Below are positions 7,454-16,208 of a stretch of 42,782 bases of DNA, piece by piece. Source of the stretch: Nitrososphaeraceae archaeon. GTDB taxonomy: Archaea > Thermoproteota > Nitrososphaeria > Nitrososphaerales > Nitrososphaeraceae. The stretch is taken from NCBI GenBank assembly GCA_009377575.1, contig WHTU01000025.1:1-42782 (forward strand). Direction: 5' to 3'. The notes below the pieces were generated by a model that saw nothing but the letters and a program-made list of their open reading frames with translations, made no database searches and was not told the DNA's origin. Numbering within the stretch: the stretch's first letter is position 1; every line of letters begins with the position of its first letter. The position numbers were made by a program, and so were the translations under genes.

Positions 7454-9106
7454 TTAAGGAAGCTCTATCGATCTTGCGAGCATTGAGGCTCGTTTAAGAT
7501 CGTCATCTGAGATCTGACTATCTCTATATTTTGAACTAAAATAAATCAAATCAATGAGTTTCGAGCCATCCATATTAACATTCCTCACTTGCAGACCAAT
7601 TTCTTTTTGTGCATCAAATTGGTTTGGTCTATCAGACAGAATCAGGACCTTATTAACATGACCTGAAAATTGAGACCTTGTAATCCCTTGATTAATCTTG
7701 CATGACTTCTCCTTGTCAAGAGCAACTGAAACAGCAACTTTATCGCCTTGAGAATCACGATATAACACATCAAATAACTCAGATGTATCTTCAGACAGAT
7801 CAAGAGGGCTTAAAGAACTTTCGCCTTCGGTACATTGAACAAGATCTCGTACTGCGTTCTTTACCCTGTCTTCCAATTCTTGAAGGTTATTGGACATCCT
7901 TCTGATTTTCATGAAGTCTGAGACTGGGACTGACATTATACTACCTTTGATCCTCAATCCTGGAAACGCTGTCTTAATTGTCTCATCCAATGCCTGTTCG
8001 TCGATGCTTCCGGCATCACGCTTGCCAGCTAATTCTGTTGCGTGATAGAGGATATTTATCATGGAACGAACGTTTCTGAAATCAGGAAATTCATCGTAAA
8101 TAATTTTGATCTTGGAAGATAGATCATACTCAGATTCTAAGGTAAATTCGCCGGTAGCATCGCTAGTGCGCATGTATTCAAGAACAATATCATTTATCTC
8201 GCTAAATGTATTGGAACCCGCAAGATCGATTTTGTAATTTGCTTTCTCCAATCTATCATATAATGAGGTATTCCTTTTCCTTATCTCGTCGTATGATGCA
8301 GGTGTCATAATGAGCAAAATCATGCTTGAAGGAAGGACGAAATTAATAATGGCCTTGATGAACTCCATCGATTCACCTTCTGAATCAAATTCATCGAACT
8401 CAAATACAGTCACCTTATCAAGAAGCTTTTGATTTAGACTAATAATCGATGTGAGCAATTCCAACATGTCACTCAGTGATTCGATTGAGCTAACCCAATT
8501 TTTTACTTCGTCATTAAGAGTGTAGTATATAAACTGCTTTTCCAATTCGGTGAAATTTCTTCCTAATATTTCACTTAAAGTATCTTCGTCTCTAATCTTG
8601 ATTCTTTTTTGAAGTAACAATCCGATCTTGTCGTCGATTGATTCTCCCTTGATTTCTGCTAGCAGACCATGTTTGAATATTTTCTTGACAAGTTTTGCCT
8701 TTTCTCTGTCATGTAGTGAAGCCATCATCAGACCGATTAGTGTTGTTCGTAGGGCCTCTAAATCGCCTTCTCTGAAGCCATTCAGAATGGAAGATAGTAT
8801 AACATTCTTGCTTCTAGGTGATACCTGTGAAAAATCAACATATGATATTACAGACTTTGCAGACATCTCTTCAACCGTCTGCATATGAAGTGCAAGGTGA
8901 GTCTTGCCAGATCCGACGTCTTGAATTATTGTGACGACGCGAAGGTCTTTTTCTGAAAGAGCTATCTTGGAGCAAAGATCGTGCATACATGAAAGGATTG
9001 CACTTTTTGCTTCCTTGTGGCGCTCTCCACCGAGAATGGCTGAATCTGAAAACCTAGGAGTCGGGCTACTGTGATATGGATTATGCTTCAAGCCGTATGG
9101 ATACAT
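7454..9106 (-). CDS. AAA-type P-loop ATPase, 550 residues
   Basis: The N-terminus (YGLKHNPYHSS...GGERHKEAK) resembles that of Orc1/Cdc6- and ExeA-like AAA ATPases that load onto DNA. Walker A is QDVGSGKTHLA (residues 62-72, Lys68; the first Gly of the classic motif is Gln). Walker B is VTVFEFDEFDSE around residue 238. Residues about 410-550 form an extra C-terminal domain with strands KVAVSVALDK, KVLILSDR and LIDLIYFSS, weakly like a restriction-endonuclease fold, but no full catalytic set is visible. It starts one base after the stop of the winged-helix gene, so the two are surely co-translated. It is probably a DNA-acting ATPase whose target is set by its partner; the exact role is unknown. 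Confidence 0.75.
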   Translation of the reverse strand: MYPYGLKHNPYHSSPTPRFSDSAILGGERHKEAKSAILSCMHDLCSKIALSEKDLRVVTIIQDVGSGKTHLALHMQTVEEMSAKSVISYVDFSQVSPRSKNVILSSILNGFREGDLEALRTTLIGLMMASLHDREKAKLVKKIFKHGLLAEIKGESIDDKIGLLLQKRIKIRDEDTLSEILGRNFTELEKQFIYYTLNDEVKNWVSSIESLSDMLELLTSIISLNQKLLDKVTVFEFDEFDSEGESMEFIKAIINFVLPSSMILLIMTPASYDEIRKRNTSLYDRLEKANYKIDLAGSNTFSEINDIVLEYMRTSDATGEFTLESEYDLSSKIKIIYDEFPDFRNVRSMINILYHATELAGKRDAGSIDEQALDETIKTAFPGLRIKGSIMSVPVSDFMKIRRMSNNLQELEDRVKNAVRDLVQCTEGESSLSPLDLSEDTSELFDVLYRDSQGDKVAVSVALDKEKSCKINQGITRSQFSGHVNKVLILSDRPNQFDAQKEIGLQVRNVNMDGSKLIDLIYFSSKYRDSQISDDDLKRASMLARSIELP

Positions 9107-9107
9107 C

Positions 9108-9773
9108 CTAAATACACCTCACGAACCCGTGGAGTAATCCTCTTAATTGTATTCCTTCCTCTCCACCAGTGGAAAGTTCGTATTTGTCATAGTTACTGGA
9201 AACAACTTCTTCAAGCGAGTGGTAAAATTGTTCTCGAGAGATATTCATCTTAGAGCAAAGATTTTTTCGTAAATTACACAATTCGACCCAACCAATGGAA
9301 CTTGATGCGCTGGCTATTGCGTGATCAAGTTGCTCTTTGAAATTGTCATAATTGATCTTGGTTGCATTAATTTGCTCTTGAGGAATTAGTTCATTTGTGC
9401 CAGCATCTCTCTGTTCAAAACTTGTTAGAACCCGTATTTCTTTAGTTATTTCACTGACTTCTCTGCTAACTTCATCCAACCTTTGACTGATTGAATCGAA
9501 TCTAGTGATCAATAAATCCTGCAAGGAATTCACTGAGGAATATAAGAGCGAAAACTTTTGATCTGTGTTCAATAATTTCTGCAGATAATAGTTCTTGTGC
9601 CAACAATAGATTGAATTGCCTTTCTTTTCAATGAATATTTCCTGAGTTCTGACTAATTCCTGGAGTATCAAATCGAGCTCTGCTACTTCTTGGATTTCCC
9701 GCCGCAGTTCTGTCTTTTTGATTCCTTCCATTCCCGTGGCTGCTATACTGGCGACTATCTTCTCGAGTGACAT
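9108..9773 (-). CDS. winged-helix/coiled-coil partner of the AAA ATPase
   Basis: 221 residues in three parts. Residues 1-60 look like a winged helix (helix-turn-helix in KKTELRREIQEVAELDLILQ, wing IFIEKKGNSIYCW). Residues about 75-125 are a heptad-rich coiled coil (SISQRLDEVSREVSEITKEI). Residues about 140-221 form a second helical bundle that could be another winged helix. The likely role is DNA binding and recruitment of the ATPase encoded one base downstream. The ATG has a TATA box (CCTTTAAATATCG on the minus strand, about 9798-9810) at leaderless spacing. No recognised family name. Confidence 0.65.
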   Translation of the reverse strand: MSLEKIVASIAATGMEGIKKTELRREIQEVAELDLILQELVRTQEIFIEKKGNSIYCWHKNYYLQKLLNTDQKFSLLYSSVNSLQDLLITRFDSISQRLDEVSREVSEITKEIRVLTSFEQRDAGTNELIPQEQINATKINYDNFKEQLDHAIASASSSIGWVELCNLRKNLCSKMNISREQFYHSLEEVVSSNYDKYELSTGGEEGIQLRGLLHGFVRCI

Positions 9774-10168
9774 GACATCGAAGCTGATTTAAGAACGATA
9801 TTTAAAGGAGAGAGTAATGAAATCTGACTGGTTTAATTAATATAATTATACAGTTAAGTAATATCGCATAAAAATAGAGATTGCGCGCGGGGATGATGAT
9901 TGAATACTCTGATCCATGAAGAAAGAACTAGGGTAACTGACCCAGCCTTGACTGAATTTGGCCATCTAGAAATCGCATTAAAGTTCAAGGCAGCATCGTC
10001 ATTTGATATGTCAACAAATTCTTGTTTTGGGTAGAAATAACACGGCTGTGTATCCGCCCTCTTGGAGCAGAGAGTGTCATTGCAAACAAAACCAGACTGG
10101 GGGGCATTGGATCCTTTCTAGATTTGTAATTTGATTTAGTTCAGTTTTGGATTATTTGATTCTTAATG
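9774..10168. other. 395-base intergenic stretch with one doubtful short frame
   Basis: It holds the promoter of the winged-helix/ATPase operon and little else. A 44-codon plus-strand frame starting with TTG at 9900 and ending at 10034 has a protein-like sequence (RTRVTDPALTEFGHLEIALK) but no clear TATA box and no partner. It may be a gene remnant. Confidence 0.35.
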
Positions 10169-11200
10169 TTATCCTTTATTGAATATCTTGACACACTGTG
10201 GAGGACAGACATTTTCACATGCCATACAAAATATACAATCCTTTTCTCTTATCATGAATGGTTTCTTTTCAGAGGCAGGATGTCCAGGAGTGTCAAGCCA
10301 TTCGAAAACATTTACCGGACATGCTTCGATACAAGCTCCATCAGCGACACAGATATCAAAATCCACTGTAACTTCTGAACCCCAGATACCTAATCGTCCA
10401 GGAGCATCCACATCACCCCAGACCTTTATACCTTGAAATGTACCAACAACACTGCGTTTTGATTTAAAATCAGGATCAATGGGACCTTCAACTTTAGAGT
10501 AACTTGTCCCATCCCCTGTCAGCGAAATGGTCGTATTTCCACTGCCTGCCGCGCTCATTTGCGGAGAAGGTGGTGCCTCCAACTGCTTCTGTTCAGAGCC
10601 TGCAATCGACTGTGCTTTGGATTCAGATATCTGAGGTGAAGTCTCGGTGTTAGGCGGTCCAGCAAGTCTATTCTTAGGGCTTTTTGCGAGTGGAGAAAGA
10701 TCTTGTAATTTTTTTACTGCGTCCTCAAAAGATAGTTTATTGGCTTTTTGGTAGTGAGCAATTAGTTTGTCGCCTATTTTGGTGTTGAGCAAAATGGTAT
10801 CTAAGATCATCTTGGCGTTCTGGTCGGCCTTCGTCCTGTAGTTCTTTATCCAGTAATGATCACCAAAATACTCTAATGGTTTGATCTGATAAATAATATC
10901 CACAACTTCTCCTGTCACAATCTCTACCATAATCGAAAGATTTGCTTTCAGGCGCTTTTGTTCCATTTGATCGAACTCCTCCTCAGTCCATTTGTAAGTG
11001 ATGTATATCCTGTCAGCATAAGTATCTACAGAAAATCCTAATTTTTTCATTTCATTTGCTACCTGAGTGATCTCTGTATTGCTAGTGAGATCGATCGGGA
11101 TTCTATACAAACCCAGTCGCGACGCATGCAATGGATACACACCTCTCTTAGCCACCTCCGAGAGCATTACCCAAACACGGTCAGTTAGAAGTGTAGACAT
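10169..11200 (-). CDS. 7Fe-type ferredoxin fused to an unknown N-terminal domain
   Basis: 343 residues. Residues 1-170 form an unknown alpha/beta domain. About 171-238 is a Pro/Ser-rich linker. Residues 240-343 match the zinc-containing ferredoxins of Sulfolobus almost throughout. Cysteines 284, 290 and 294 with Asp287 (CVADGAC...CP) fit a [3Fe-4S] cluster, and Cys322, 325, 328 (plus 332 and 336) fit a [4Fe-4S] cluster. The four zinc ligands of the Sulfolobus protein (three His, one Asp) align here to Phe255, Ile258, Trp273 and Phe315, so zinc is not expected. It likely serves as an electron carrier tied to a specific partner by the N-domain. TATA box CTCTTAAACTG (about 11219-11230) supports ATG 11200. 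Confidence 0.82.
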   Translation of the reverse strand: MSTLLTDRVWVMLSEVAKRGVYPLHASRLGLYRIPIDLTSNTEITQVANEMKKLGFSVDTYADRIYITYKWTEEEFDQMEQKRLKANLSIMVEIVTGEVVDIIYQIKPLEYFGDHYWIKNYRTKADQNAKMILDTILLNTKIGDKLIAHYQKANKLSFEDAVKKLQDLSPLAKSPKNRLAGPPNTETSPQISESKAQSIAGSEQKQLEAPPSPQMSAAGSGNTTISLTGDGTSYSKVEGPIDPDFKSKRSVVGTFQGIKVWGDVDAPGRLGIWGSEVTVDFDICVADGACIEACPVNVFEWLDTPGHPASEKKPFMIREKDCIFCMACENVCPPQCVKIFNKG

Positions 11201-11331
11201 AGCTATTGCTACAAACAGTTTAAGAGGTGAGAGCCTAAAAGGCTTTCGATTTAATTCTTTATCTTGATGATCACATCAAATGCTTTTGAGATATTTCACG
11301 TATACGAATTGTCAGTTGGAGGAAATCAGAC

Positions 11332-11523
11332 CTAATCAAGTGGTTCAGGCATCTGTTTCATGATATGTTCTTGCATTATACGTGTTTCTTGAAAATATCG
11401 CGGATTTTTAGCATACCAATTTGTCGGTTTTATCGAACATTCGTGGAGGGGTTCAAAGCTCTCGCACCTCAATCCTCTTGTTTGGTTAAATACACTCAAA
11501 TAAATGAATTCAGCAATATTCAC
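11332..11523 (-). CDS. possible small protein, 63 residues
   Basis: Starts at GTG 11523 with a weak TATA-like TTCTTAAGAG about 20 bases upstream. The sequence is mixed (FIYLSVFNQTRGLRCESF ... ETRIMQEHIMKQMPEPLD) without recognised motifs. It may be real or chance; nothing else in the 11.2-11.8 kb interval is open. Confidence 0.3.
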   Translation of the reverse strand: MNIAEFIYLSVFNQTRGLRCESFEPLHECSIKPTNWYAKNPRYFQETRIMQEHIMKQMPEPLD

Positions 11524-11792
11524 CGTGCCGTTTACTCTTAAGAATCAAGAACACATTCATTTGTTCGTTTTGCGACGGAGGGGAGTAGTTACCGGACTTA
11601 GAATTCGCCCTCTAAAATACGATATCACTTGATATTCTAGGACTTAACAATCAACTAGTATTCAGCCCTGTAGGCTCACCATTTACCCGATAGGATACCC
11701 TGAATAGGAAATAATTAAATCAAGAAAAAATGCGTCACAGGCTCCTTCTAAAGGATTAAATTATCATACCTCTATGAGCGTAATGGATTAGG

Positions 11793-11889
11793 GGGCCGGT
11801 AGTTCAGTCTGGTAGAATACCTGCCTTGCATACCTTGAAATAGGTAGAGGAGACGTAGGTGGTCGTGGGTTCGAATCCCACCCGGTCCA
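11793..11889 (+). tRNA. tRNA-Ala (TGC) with anticodon-loop intron
   Basis: Acceptor GGGCCGG/CCGGTCC includes the G3-U70 pair that identifies alanine tRNA; discriminator A. The anticodon loop reads CTTGCA, giving anticodon TGC. A 23-base intron (about 11831-11853) follows position 37, the canonical archaeal site, and its removal closes the anticodon stem CCTGC/GTAGG. The T-arm is GTGGG-TTCGAAT-CCCAC. No CCA encoded. Confidence 0.93.
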
Positions 11890-12059
11890 CTATAATTGAA
11901 TGAAGTTATGTCAGGTGTTGCCATTCCCACCCGACTGGTTTGTTGAATGCCAAGAGCCTTTTAACTAAATGGTTTTCCCACTCACCAAGTCTGTTGGATG
12001 TGTTGACGTCCGTTCAAAAAAAAGAAATAAAGGTTCAGATTTTGCAATTGTTAGGACTT

Positions 12060-12296
12060 TTATACTCTATACCTTTCAAGTTCATCAAGTTCATCAAGGG
12101 TATTTTTTATGAATACCTCAGCACCATTAAATCCATCTACCCGGGTTTTGGGTAAATTATACTCTCGACGGTCACCTTGCCTTGTGATTACTACAATATC
12201 TTCCAGTATCGCGTCTACGTTTCCTGCATCTTGACCATCCTTAGATCTTACATTTTTATGTACAATTGCTTCCCAATTGATGATGGCATCAGACAA
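12060..12296 (-). CDS. PRC-barrel-like small protein (copy 1)
   Basis: About 78 residues, a small beta-barrel-type protein that aligns without gaps with the next gene: SDAIINWEAIVHKNV matches MSPEIYDWEATLHKLV, and VDGFNGAEVFIK matches VEGFDGHSVSLK. This pattern (GNVDA...V.I/VS.EG...Y.IPK..VEGFDG..V.L) fits PRC-barrel/DUF2171 proteins. The TTG at 12296 is chosen because it aligns with the paralogue's ATG and lies about 12 bases past the start predicted by the TATA box TTTATTAAATA (12328-12338). The longer open frame to 12476 runs through that promoter. Function unknown. Confidence 0.68.
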   Translation of the reverse strand: MSDAIINWEAIVHKNVRSKDGQDAGNVDAILEDIVVITRQGDRREYNLPKTRVDGFNGAEVFIKNTLDELDELERYRV

Positions 12297-12550
12297 TTCT
12301 TGTCCAGTACTATAGTACATAATGAAGTATTTAATAAATTGGTGCGGACAAAAAAAAGTATCACTGATGTATATAGTTGCTAAAGGGGCACGAATTGCTG
12401 CATGCCAGAAGAATATGGAATTCGCTTGATATTGATGATTATTGGCGGAGGGCTCGATTTGTTTTAAGCTTGCCACGGAGTTACTTATCTAACACCACTA
12501 TTTTGATGGCAAACATGAATTGAAATGGTTCCGCGAAAGATATTGTTCTC

Positions 12551-12808
12551 CTATTTTACCTTACCAAATCCCTCTCCTTGATCTTCTTTGAATCTTTCCA
12601 GTTCCCGCTTCTGAACCTTAAGCGAAACCGAATGACCATCGAATCCTTCAACCAGATGTTTTGGAATTCTATAATGTGTTCGTGCACCTTCAGTAGATAC
12701 AAGGACGTTTGTGTCATCAACGGCATCTACGTTCCCTACTAGGTCCCCCTCGCTGGATGTGACAAGCTTATGAAGAGTCGCCTCCCAATCATATATTTCT
12801 GGAGACAT
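12551..12808 (-). CDS. PRC-barrel-like small protein (copy 2)
   Basis: Eighty-five residues, a tandem paralogue of the gene about 250 bases downstream with the same WEA...GNVDAV...HYRIPKHLVEGFDG landmarks and a more charged C-terminus. PRC barrels are small beta-barrels that bind protein partners or RNA-processing factors; which applies here is unknown. A TATA-like CCTAATAACTC (about 12830-12840) precedes the ATG. Each copy has its own promoter, so the two can be regulated separately. Confidence 0.72.
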   Translation of the reverse strand: MSPEIYDWEATLHKLVTSSEGDLVGNVDAVDDTNVLVSTEGARTHYRIPKHLVEGFDGHSVSLKVQKRELERFKEDQGEGFGKVK

Positions 12809-13026
12809 AGTTGACAGTATTATTCTGACGAGTTATTAGGTCTTTCCATGTCCAATATGATCGGTCTTAAACATTGTCTTCTTTTCTTAGTCCTTCTCCT
12901 CATCTAAACTATGAGTGAGCCCTTGGCTACCTCCGCATAATAACAAAGACATATTTGAATTGGAATGAATAAGAACATGGATTGCAGCTGCCCATATCCA
13001 TGCATTTCTTTATTATTATCCTTGCT

Positions 13027-13842
13027 TTATTTGATGCCATAATTTTGGCGTATGTTTGTCAGCATTGCAATTAATGCATCAAAATCCTTATCATCAAGTG
13101 TCTCTACTCTCTCTATTTGATCCTTAATCAATTCTTTGGTCTTTGTAGGAAGATCATTTCGTACTAGTTCGATTTTTTTTTCCTTTGTGGGGGGCTCGTT
13201 CAACTTGAACTCAATAAGTTTTGACCCGAGTGCAGTTATGAATGTGGCAAGAATTCCGATTCCTGCAAACATCACGAAAATTCCAATTATCCTCCCCTCT
13301 GGGGTAACAGGATACACATCACCATAACCGACTGTGCTAACGGTCTCTACTGCCCACCAAAACGCATCAGATAGACTTTTTATATTAGCTCCTGCATATT
13401 GGGCTTCCGTAAGATAAACTCCAAGCGCTCCGAACACTATTGTTATGATTGAGAAAGCTGATAGTAACACAAATCGACTTCCCTGGATCAACGTAAGAAT
13501 ATAATAAAGCCTAACAAGCCTGAAAAATGCAATAGCCCTGAATTGTTCTACTACTTGACCAGCTAGGGTTGATGTATCTGCCGAAGCATAGAGTATCAAC
13601 GGTAGCATTGCCGGAATTTCATACCAATGATTCATGATATATCGACTCCTCTTGGCTGATCTTCGCACCCTAAAAGCGAAATCAGTAGCCAATACAATGA
13701 CAACAACAAGATCAAAAACATAAATGAATGTCTTTTGTTCAGTGTTCAAAGGAAAGAAGATATCAATTAGGATTACCATTAGTGAGACAACAGTTAATAA
13801 CGCTATAACTATCTCAATTAACTCTAGCCTTAAATTCAGCAT
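13027..13842 (-). CDS. voltage-gated-type potassium channel
   Basis: Ion-transport family subunit with six membrane spans. S1 (residues about 8-30 from this start) and S2-S3 are followed by a poorly charged S4 (FRAIAFFRLVRLYYIL, three Arg), then a pore helix and the filter TVGYGD (residues 170-175) with S6. A charged C-terminal helix of about 70 residues follows, without a full RCK domain. It conducts potassium, presumably as a tetramer. The weak S4 suggests limited voltage sensing. The frame stays open to a TTG at 13908, but a TATA-like ATTTAAGTAG near 13887-13896 favours the ATG at 13842. Confidence 0.9.
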   Translation of the reverse strand: MLNLRLELIEIVIALLTVVSLMVILIDIFFPLNTEQKTFIYVFDLVVVIVLATDFAFRVRRSAKRSRYIMNHWYEIPAMLPLILYASADTSTLAGQVVEQFRAIAFFRLVRLYYILTLIQGSRFVLLSAFSIITIVFGALGVYLTEAQYAGANIKSLSDAFWWAVETVSTVGYGDVYPVTPEGRIIGIFVMFAGIGILATFITALGSKLIEFKLNEPPTKEKKIELVRNDLPTKTKELIKDQIERVETLDDKDFDALIAMLTNIRQNYGIK

Positions 13843-13908
13843 TCTCCTAGGACTGATATATTTGAGCTTGATAGTAGAGAACAAAAGTCTACTTAAATTG
13901 ATAAACAA

Positions 13909-14372
13909 GACAAGTTAACGGATGTATTCGAATTACGTTGCTGAAAATTCAAGGAAACCGCCGAATATGCAACCTAGTCTTCAAAATTAAGAGGAGATAA
14001 AAGGACCGAACAAGAACTGTCGAGAATTTGAGGAGCAGATAAGAATACGATATTTAAGAATTATTAGTGATAGAGAATAGAAGTGTTGATGTTGCGTGAT
14101 GGGTAGTTGGGGGGGGATGGTTGGTTAACGACTTTGTGTTACGCCATTGTTTTGACATGATTCTTGACAATTGAGTTTTCTATTCTAACCCATTTTTCGA
14201 TATTGATTCTGTGATTGTTGCTTGATTGCAATGCGTGGATGTTGCTGTGATTATATGTCTGAATCCGTGTCTGCGTGAACATGTGTGAGTACAAAAATAC
14301 TCCAGATTCACTAGATTCAATTTTAGTTGTTTTTATTAGAAATTGTAAATATTTATGGTTGGTGATGATAGT
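13909..14372. other. intergenic, no gene seen
   Basis: No credible frame on either strand. It contains a run of eight G at about 14109-14116, GT-rich sequence (TGTG/GTGT words at 14200-14300) and, at its end, TATA box GTAAATATTTATGG (14345-14358) for the following small exported protein. Confidence 0.4.
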
Positions 14373-14717
14373 ATGAATATGCGACTTATATGCGCCTGTA
14401 CAGCCTCTCGAAGTTTAATGACAGCATCTTTGATCTTTTACGTTCTCCTTTCTTCAATCGTTATTGGCATTACGGAAAGCCAGAGCAAACCGGATTACAA
14501 CGAAAAATCGACGCATGATGGAAAGAATGACAGATACCCGACAAACTCTAATGATGGGAAGGCGGGTAATGGAATAGGAATACAAGGGGATCAGATTATC
14601 TATTGTGAAGGAGATTTGAGTTCATGTCACAACGTCCTTACAAATATTATCTGTTCTAATGTAAAGTACTGCATCGTCGGAGACGTAACTCCCTTCGTTA
14701 TGTCAAATCCTCTCTAG
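14373..14717 (+). CDS. small exported Cys-containing protein
   Basis: About 115 residues. A signal peptide (SLMTASLIFYVLLSSIVIGI) is followed by a very polar, Asn/Asp/Gly-rich segment and a compact C-terminal region with four Cys in IYCEGDLSSCHNVL ... CSNVKYC, probably two disulfides. The frame begins at ATG 14355, but that ATG overlaps the TATA box; ATG 14373 is where a leaderless transcript would start. Likely a secreted or surface-bound small protein of unknown role. Confidence 0.65.
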   Translation: MNMRLICACTASRSLMTASLIFYVLLSSIVIGITESQSKPDYNEKSTHDGKNDRYPTNSNDGKAGNGIGIQGDQIIYCEGDLSSCHNVLTNIICSNVKYCIVGDVTPFVMSNPL

Positions 14718-14785
14718 ACTTGATTTCTTTTAAAGTCTAAAATATAATTCGAGTTCATTTCAAGAGCTTTTGGTAGTAAGATAGC

Positions 14786-15430
14786 ATGTCCACTTTTCCC
14801 ATGCTCGCGGAATTACAAAGAGTCTTGTCAAAGATGGTCATATCCACGGATCTAGCTCCTATCAATTCAATCAGGCAAGTATGTGGTGTTGACGTGTCAT
14901 ATCATATGAATATGGCGTTCTCTTCCGTGGTTAACATGGATCGAGATTCCTTTGATATTATCGAAATAAAGGAGTCTCGATCTTCCATTGAATTTCCGTA
15001 CATTTCAGGATTTTTCATGCTAAGGGAGGCAGGCCCAATCTTTACAGTTCTTAAGAAACTAAAATCCTCCTTCGATGTGCTTATTGTAAACGGCCACGGC
15101 GTTCTTCATCCTCGACGAATGGGTCTTGCGTCATTTATAGGTCTCTTAGTAGACAAGCCGACAATTGGAATAGCCAAACGACTACTGTGTGGGATAGAAG
15201 ATGTTGATAACTACGTATCCATTGATCATGATATTTGTGGGAAGAAAATAATCAGAAAGGAACACAGTCACGTTTACGTTAGTGTTGGGCACAAGATAAG
15301 TTTGGAAACTTCCATAAATCTTGTCACAGAACTCTTCAGAGAAGAAGGCAGATTTCCGGAACCACTTATGACTGCTGACCTTATGTCGAAGAAAGCCAGA
15401 CATTTTTACATGTCACAGTGGAAAAATTAA
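14786..15430 (+). CDS. nfi: endonuclease V (deaminated-base repair), atypical active site
   Basis: 214 residues, full length for the family. Endonuclease V nicks DNA (or RNA) one base 3' of inosine. Landmarks: GVDVSY (Asp36), PYISGF then Glu81, the GHGVLHPRRMGLAS block (His108), DKPTIGIAKRLL (Lys131), YVSVGHKISL and a C-terminal PEP. The Asp that normally opens DGHG is Asn102 here, and REGP is read as REAGP. Since that Asp is a metal ligand, activity may be reduced or altered. TATA box CTAAAATATAATTC (14738-14751) supports the ATG. Confidence 0.9.
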   Translation: MSTFPMLAELQRVLSKMVISTDLAPINSIRQVCGVDVSYHMNMAFSSVVNMDRDSFDIIEIKESRSSIEFPYISGFFMLREAGPIFTVLKKLKSSFDVLIVNGHGVLHPRRMGLASFIGLLVDKPTIGIAKRLLCGIEDVDNYVSIDHDICGKKIIRKEHSHVYVSVGHKISLETSINLVTELFREEGRFPEPLMTADLMSKKARHFYMSQWKN

Positions 15431-15478
15431 GCCCTTCCAGAAAGATTAATTTGGGCTTTTTCTATTATAAATAAAGGA

Positions 15479-15769
15479 TTGTCTTTCTTCGGGAACACAT
15501 CGGGTGACAGCGTAGACAAAACCAAGTATGAGCATTTGACGATGAGTATTAAGCAGACCGTTCTGGAAAAGGCTCACCATCGATGTCAGACCTGCAATAT
15601 CAGATTTCACGGCAGCACGCAGACTTTTTTTGAACATATCAACGGCTCCAGGAAGGATAACAGGCCTGGTAATTTGCGTGCTTTGTGTCCCAAGTGTTTC
15701 AAGAAGGTCGAAAAAAAGGAGAACAAGAAAGGCCTCTTAGACAGCCTATTTGGTAAACTGAAATCATAG
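15479..15769 (+). CDS. HNH/treble-clef-like small protein
   Basis: Up to 96 residues. CQTCNIRF ... FEHINGSRKDNRPGNLRALCPKC is the pattern of an HNH-type treble clef (CxxC, H-I-N-G, N-R, LCPKC), followed by a Lys-rich helix. It probably binds zinc and nucleic acid; nuclease activity is uncertain because only one central His is clear. The frame opens with TTG 15479, yet the TATA box TATTATAAATA (15463-15474) predicts transcription from about 15494. The ATG at 15542, giving 75 residues with the whole zinc domain, is therefore a serious alternative. Its stop overlaps the convergent 48-residue gene. Confidence 0.68.
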   Translation: MSFFGNTSGDSVDKTKYEHLTMSIKQTVLEKAHHRCQTCNIRFHGSTQTFFEHINGSRKDNRPGNLRALCPKCFKKVEKKENKKGLLDSLFGKLKS

Positions 15770-15910
15770 ATTAGAATTCAAAAATGCGGCTCTATGCTCT
15801 TCCGAGCAAAATTGCTCGATTCTGGACACACCACGGTTAGAATCTCCCTCGACATGTGGCCAGCCTTTCCCCTTAAAACTTCTCCCACAGTAGGCACAGA
15901 CGTTATCCAA
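15764..15910 (-). CDS. TRASH-like zinc protein, 48 residues
   Basis: A very short gene: NVCAYCGRSFKGKG near the start and QFCSEEHRAAFL near the end give C-x2-C ... C-S-x2-H, as in TRASH/MYM-type treble-clef proteins in which FCS precedes the last ligand. Start TTG at 15910 (or 15916, two codons earlier, right after an in-frame stop). It converges on the HNH-like gene and overlaps its 3' end by 6 bases. Such mini-zinc proteins may handle metals or bind nucleic acid; the role is unknown. Confidence 0.6.
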   Translation of the reverse strand: MDNVCAYCGRSFKGKGWPHVEGDSNRGVSRIEQFCSEEHRAAFLNSNL

Positions 15911-16037
15911 GGCCAATGGCCCTTAAACTAGAAGGGTTCATATGAATTTTTATCTTTTCTGGCGGTACTGGACAGTCAGCAATAATCGCTCCTTCACAAA
16001 GCTATTCTTATATTAAGTTCTCTCATAATTATCTAGA

Positions 16038-16208
16038 ATGATTTTTCAGCAGTTGATTTGTGATGATTGTAAAAAGGTGATATTGGAAAAGCCGGGTAAG
16101 GAATCTTTGGAAACTGGACGGTTTCCTATCTCGACTGAAGAAGCTTCGGTCATCGACGATCAACATAGAGGTCATCAATGTCATATTGAGGCTGTGGAAA
16201 GAGAATGA
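16038..16208 (+). CDS. small CxxC ... HxxHxC protein, 56 residues
   Basis: Begins MIFQQLICDDCKKVILEKPG and ends with DDQHRGHQCHIEAVERE. CDDC and HRGHQC supply four or more metal ligands, so a single zinc site is likely. The ATG lies about 20 bases past a TATA-like TTCTTATATTAAG (16003-16015). A second frame continues 20 codons further but has no start of its own. Function unknown. Confidence 0.55.
   Translation: MIFQQLICDDCKKVILEKPGKESLETGRFPISTEEASVIDDQHRGHQCHIEAVERE

Noticed and set aside
10179-10436. 85-codon plus-strand frame with many Pro and Ser
   Set aside because: It is the antisense shadow of the ferredoxin domain gene.
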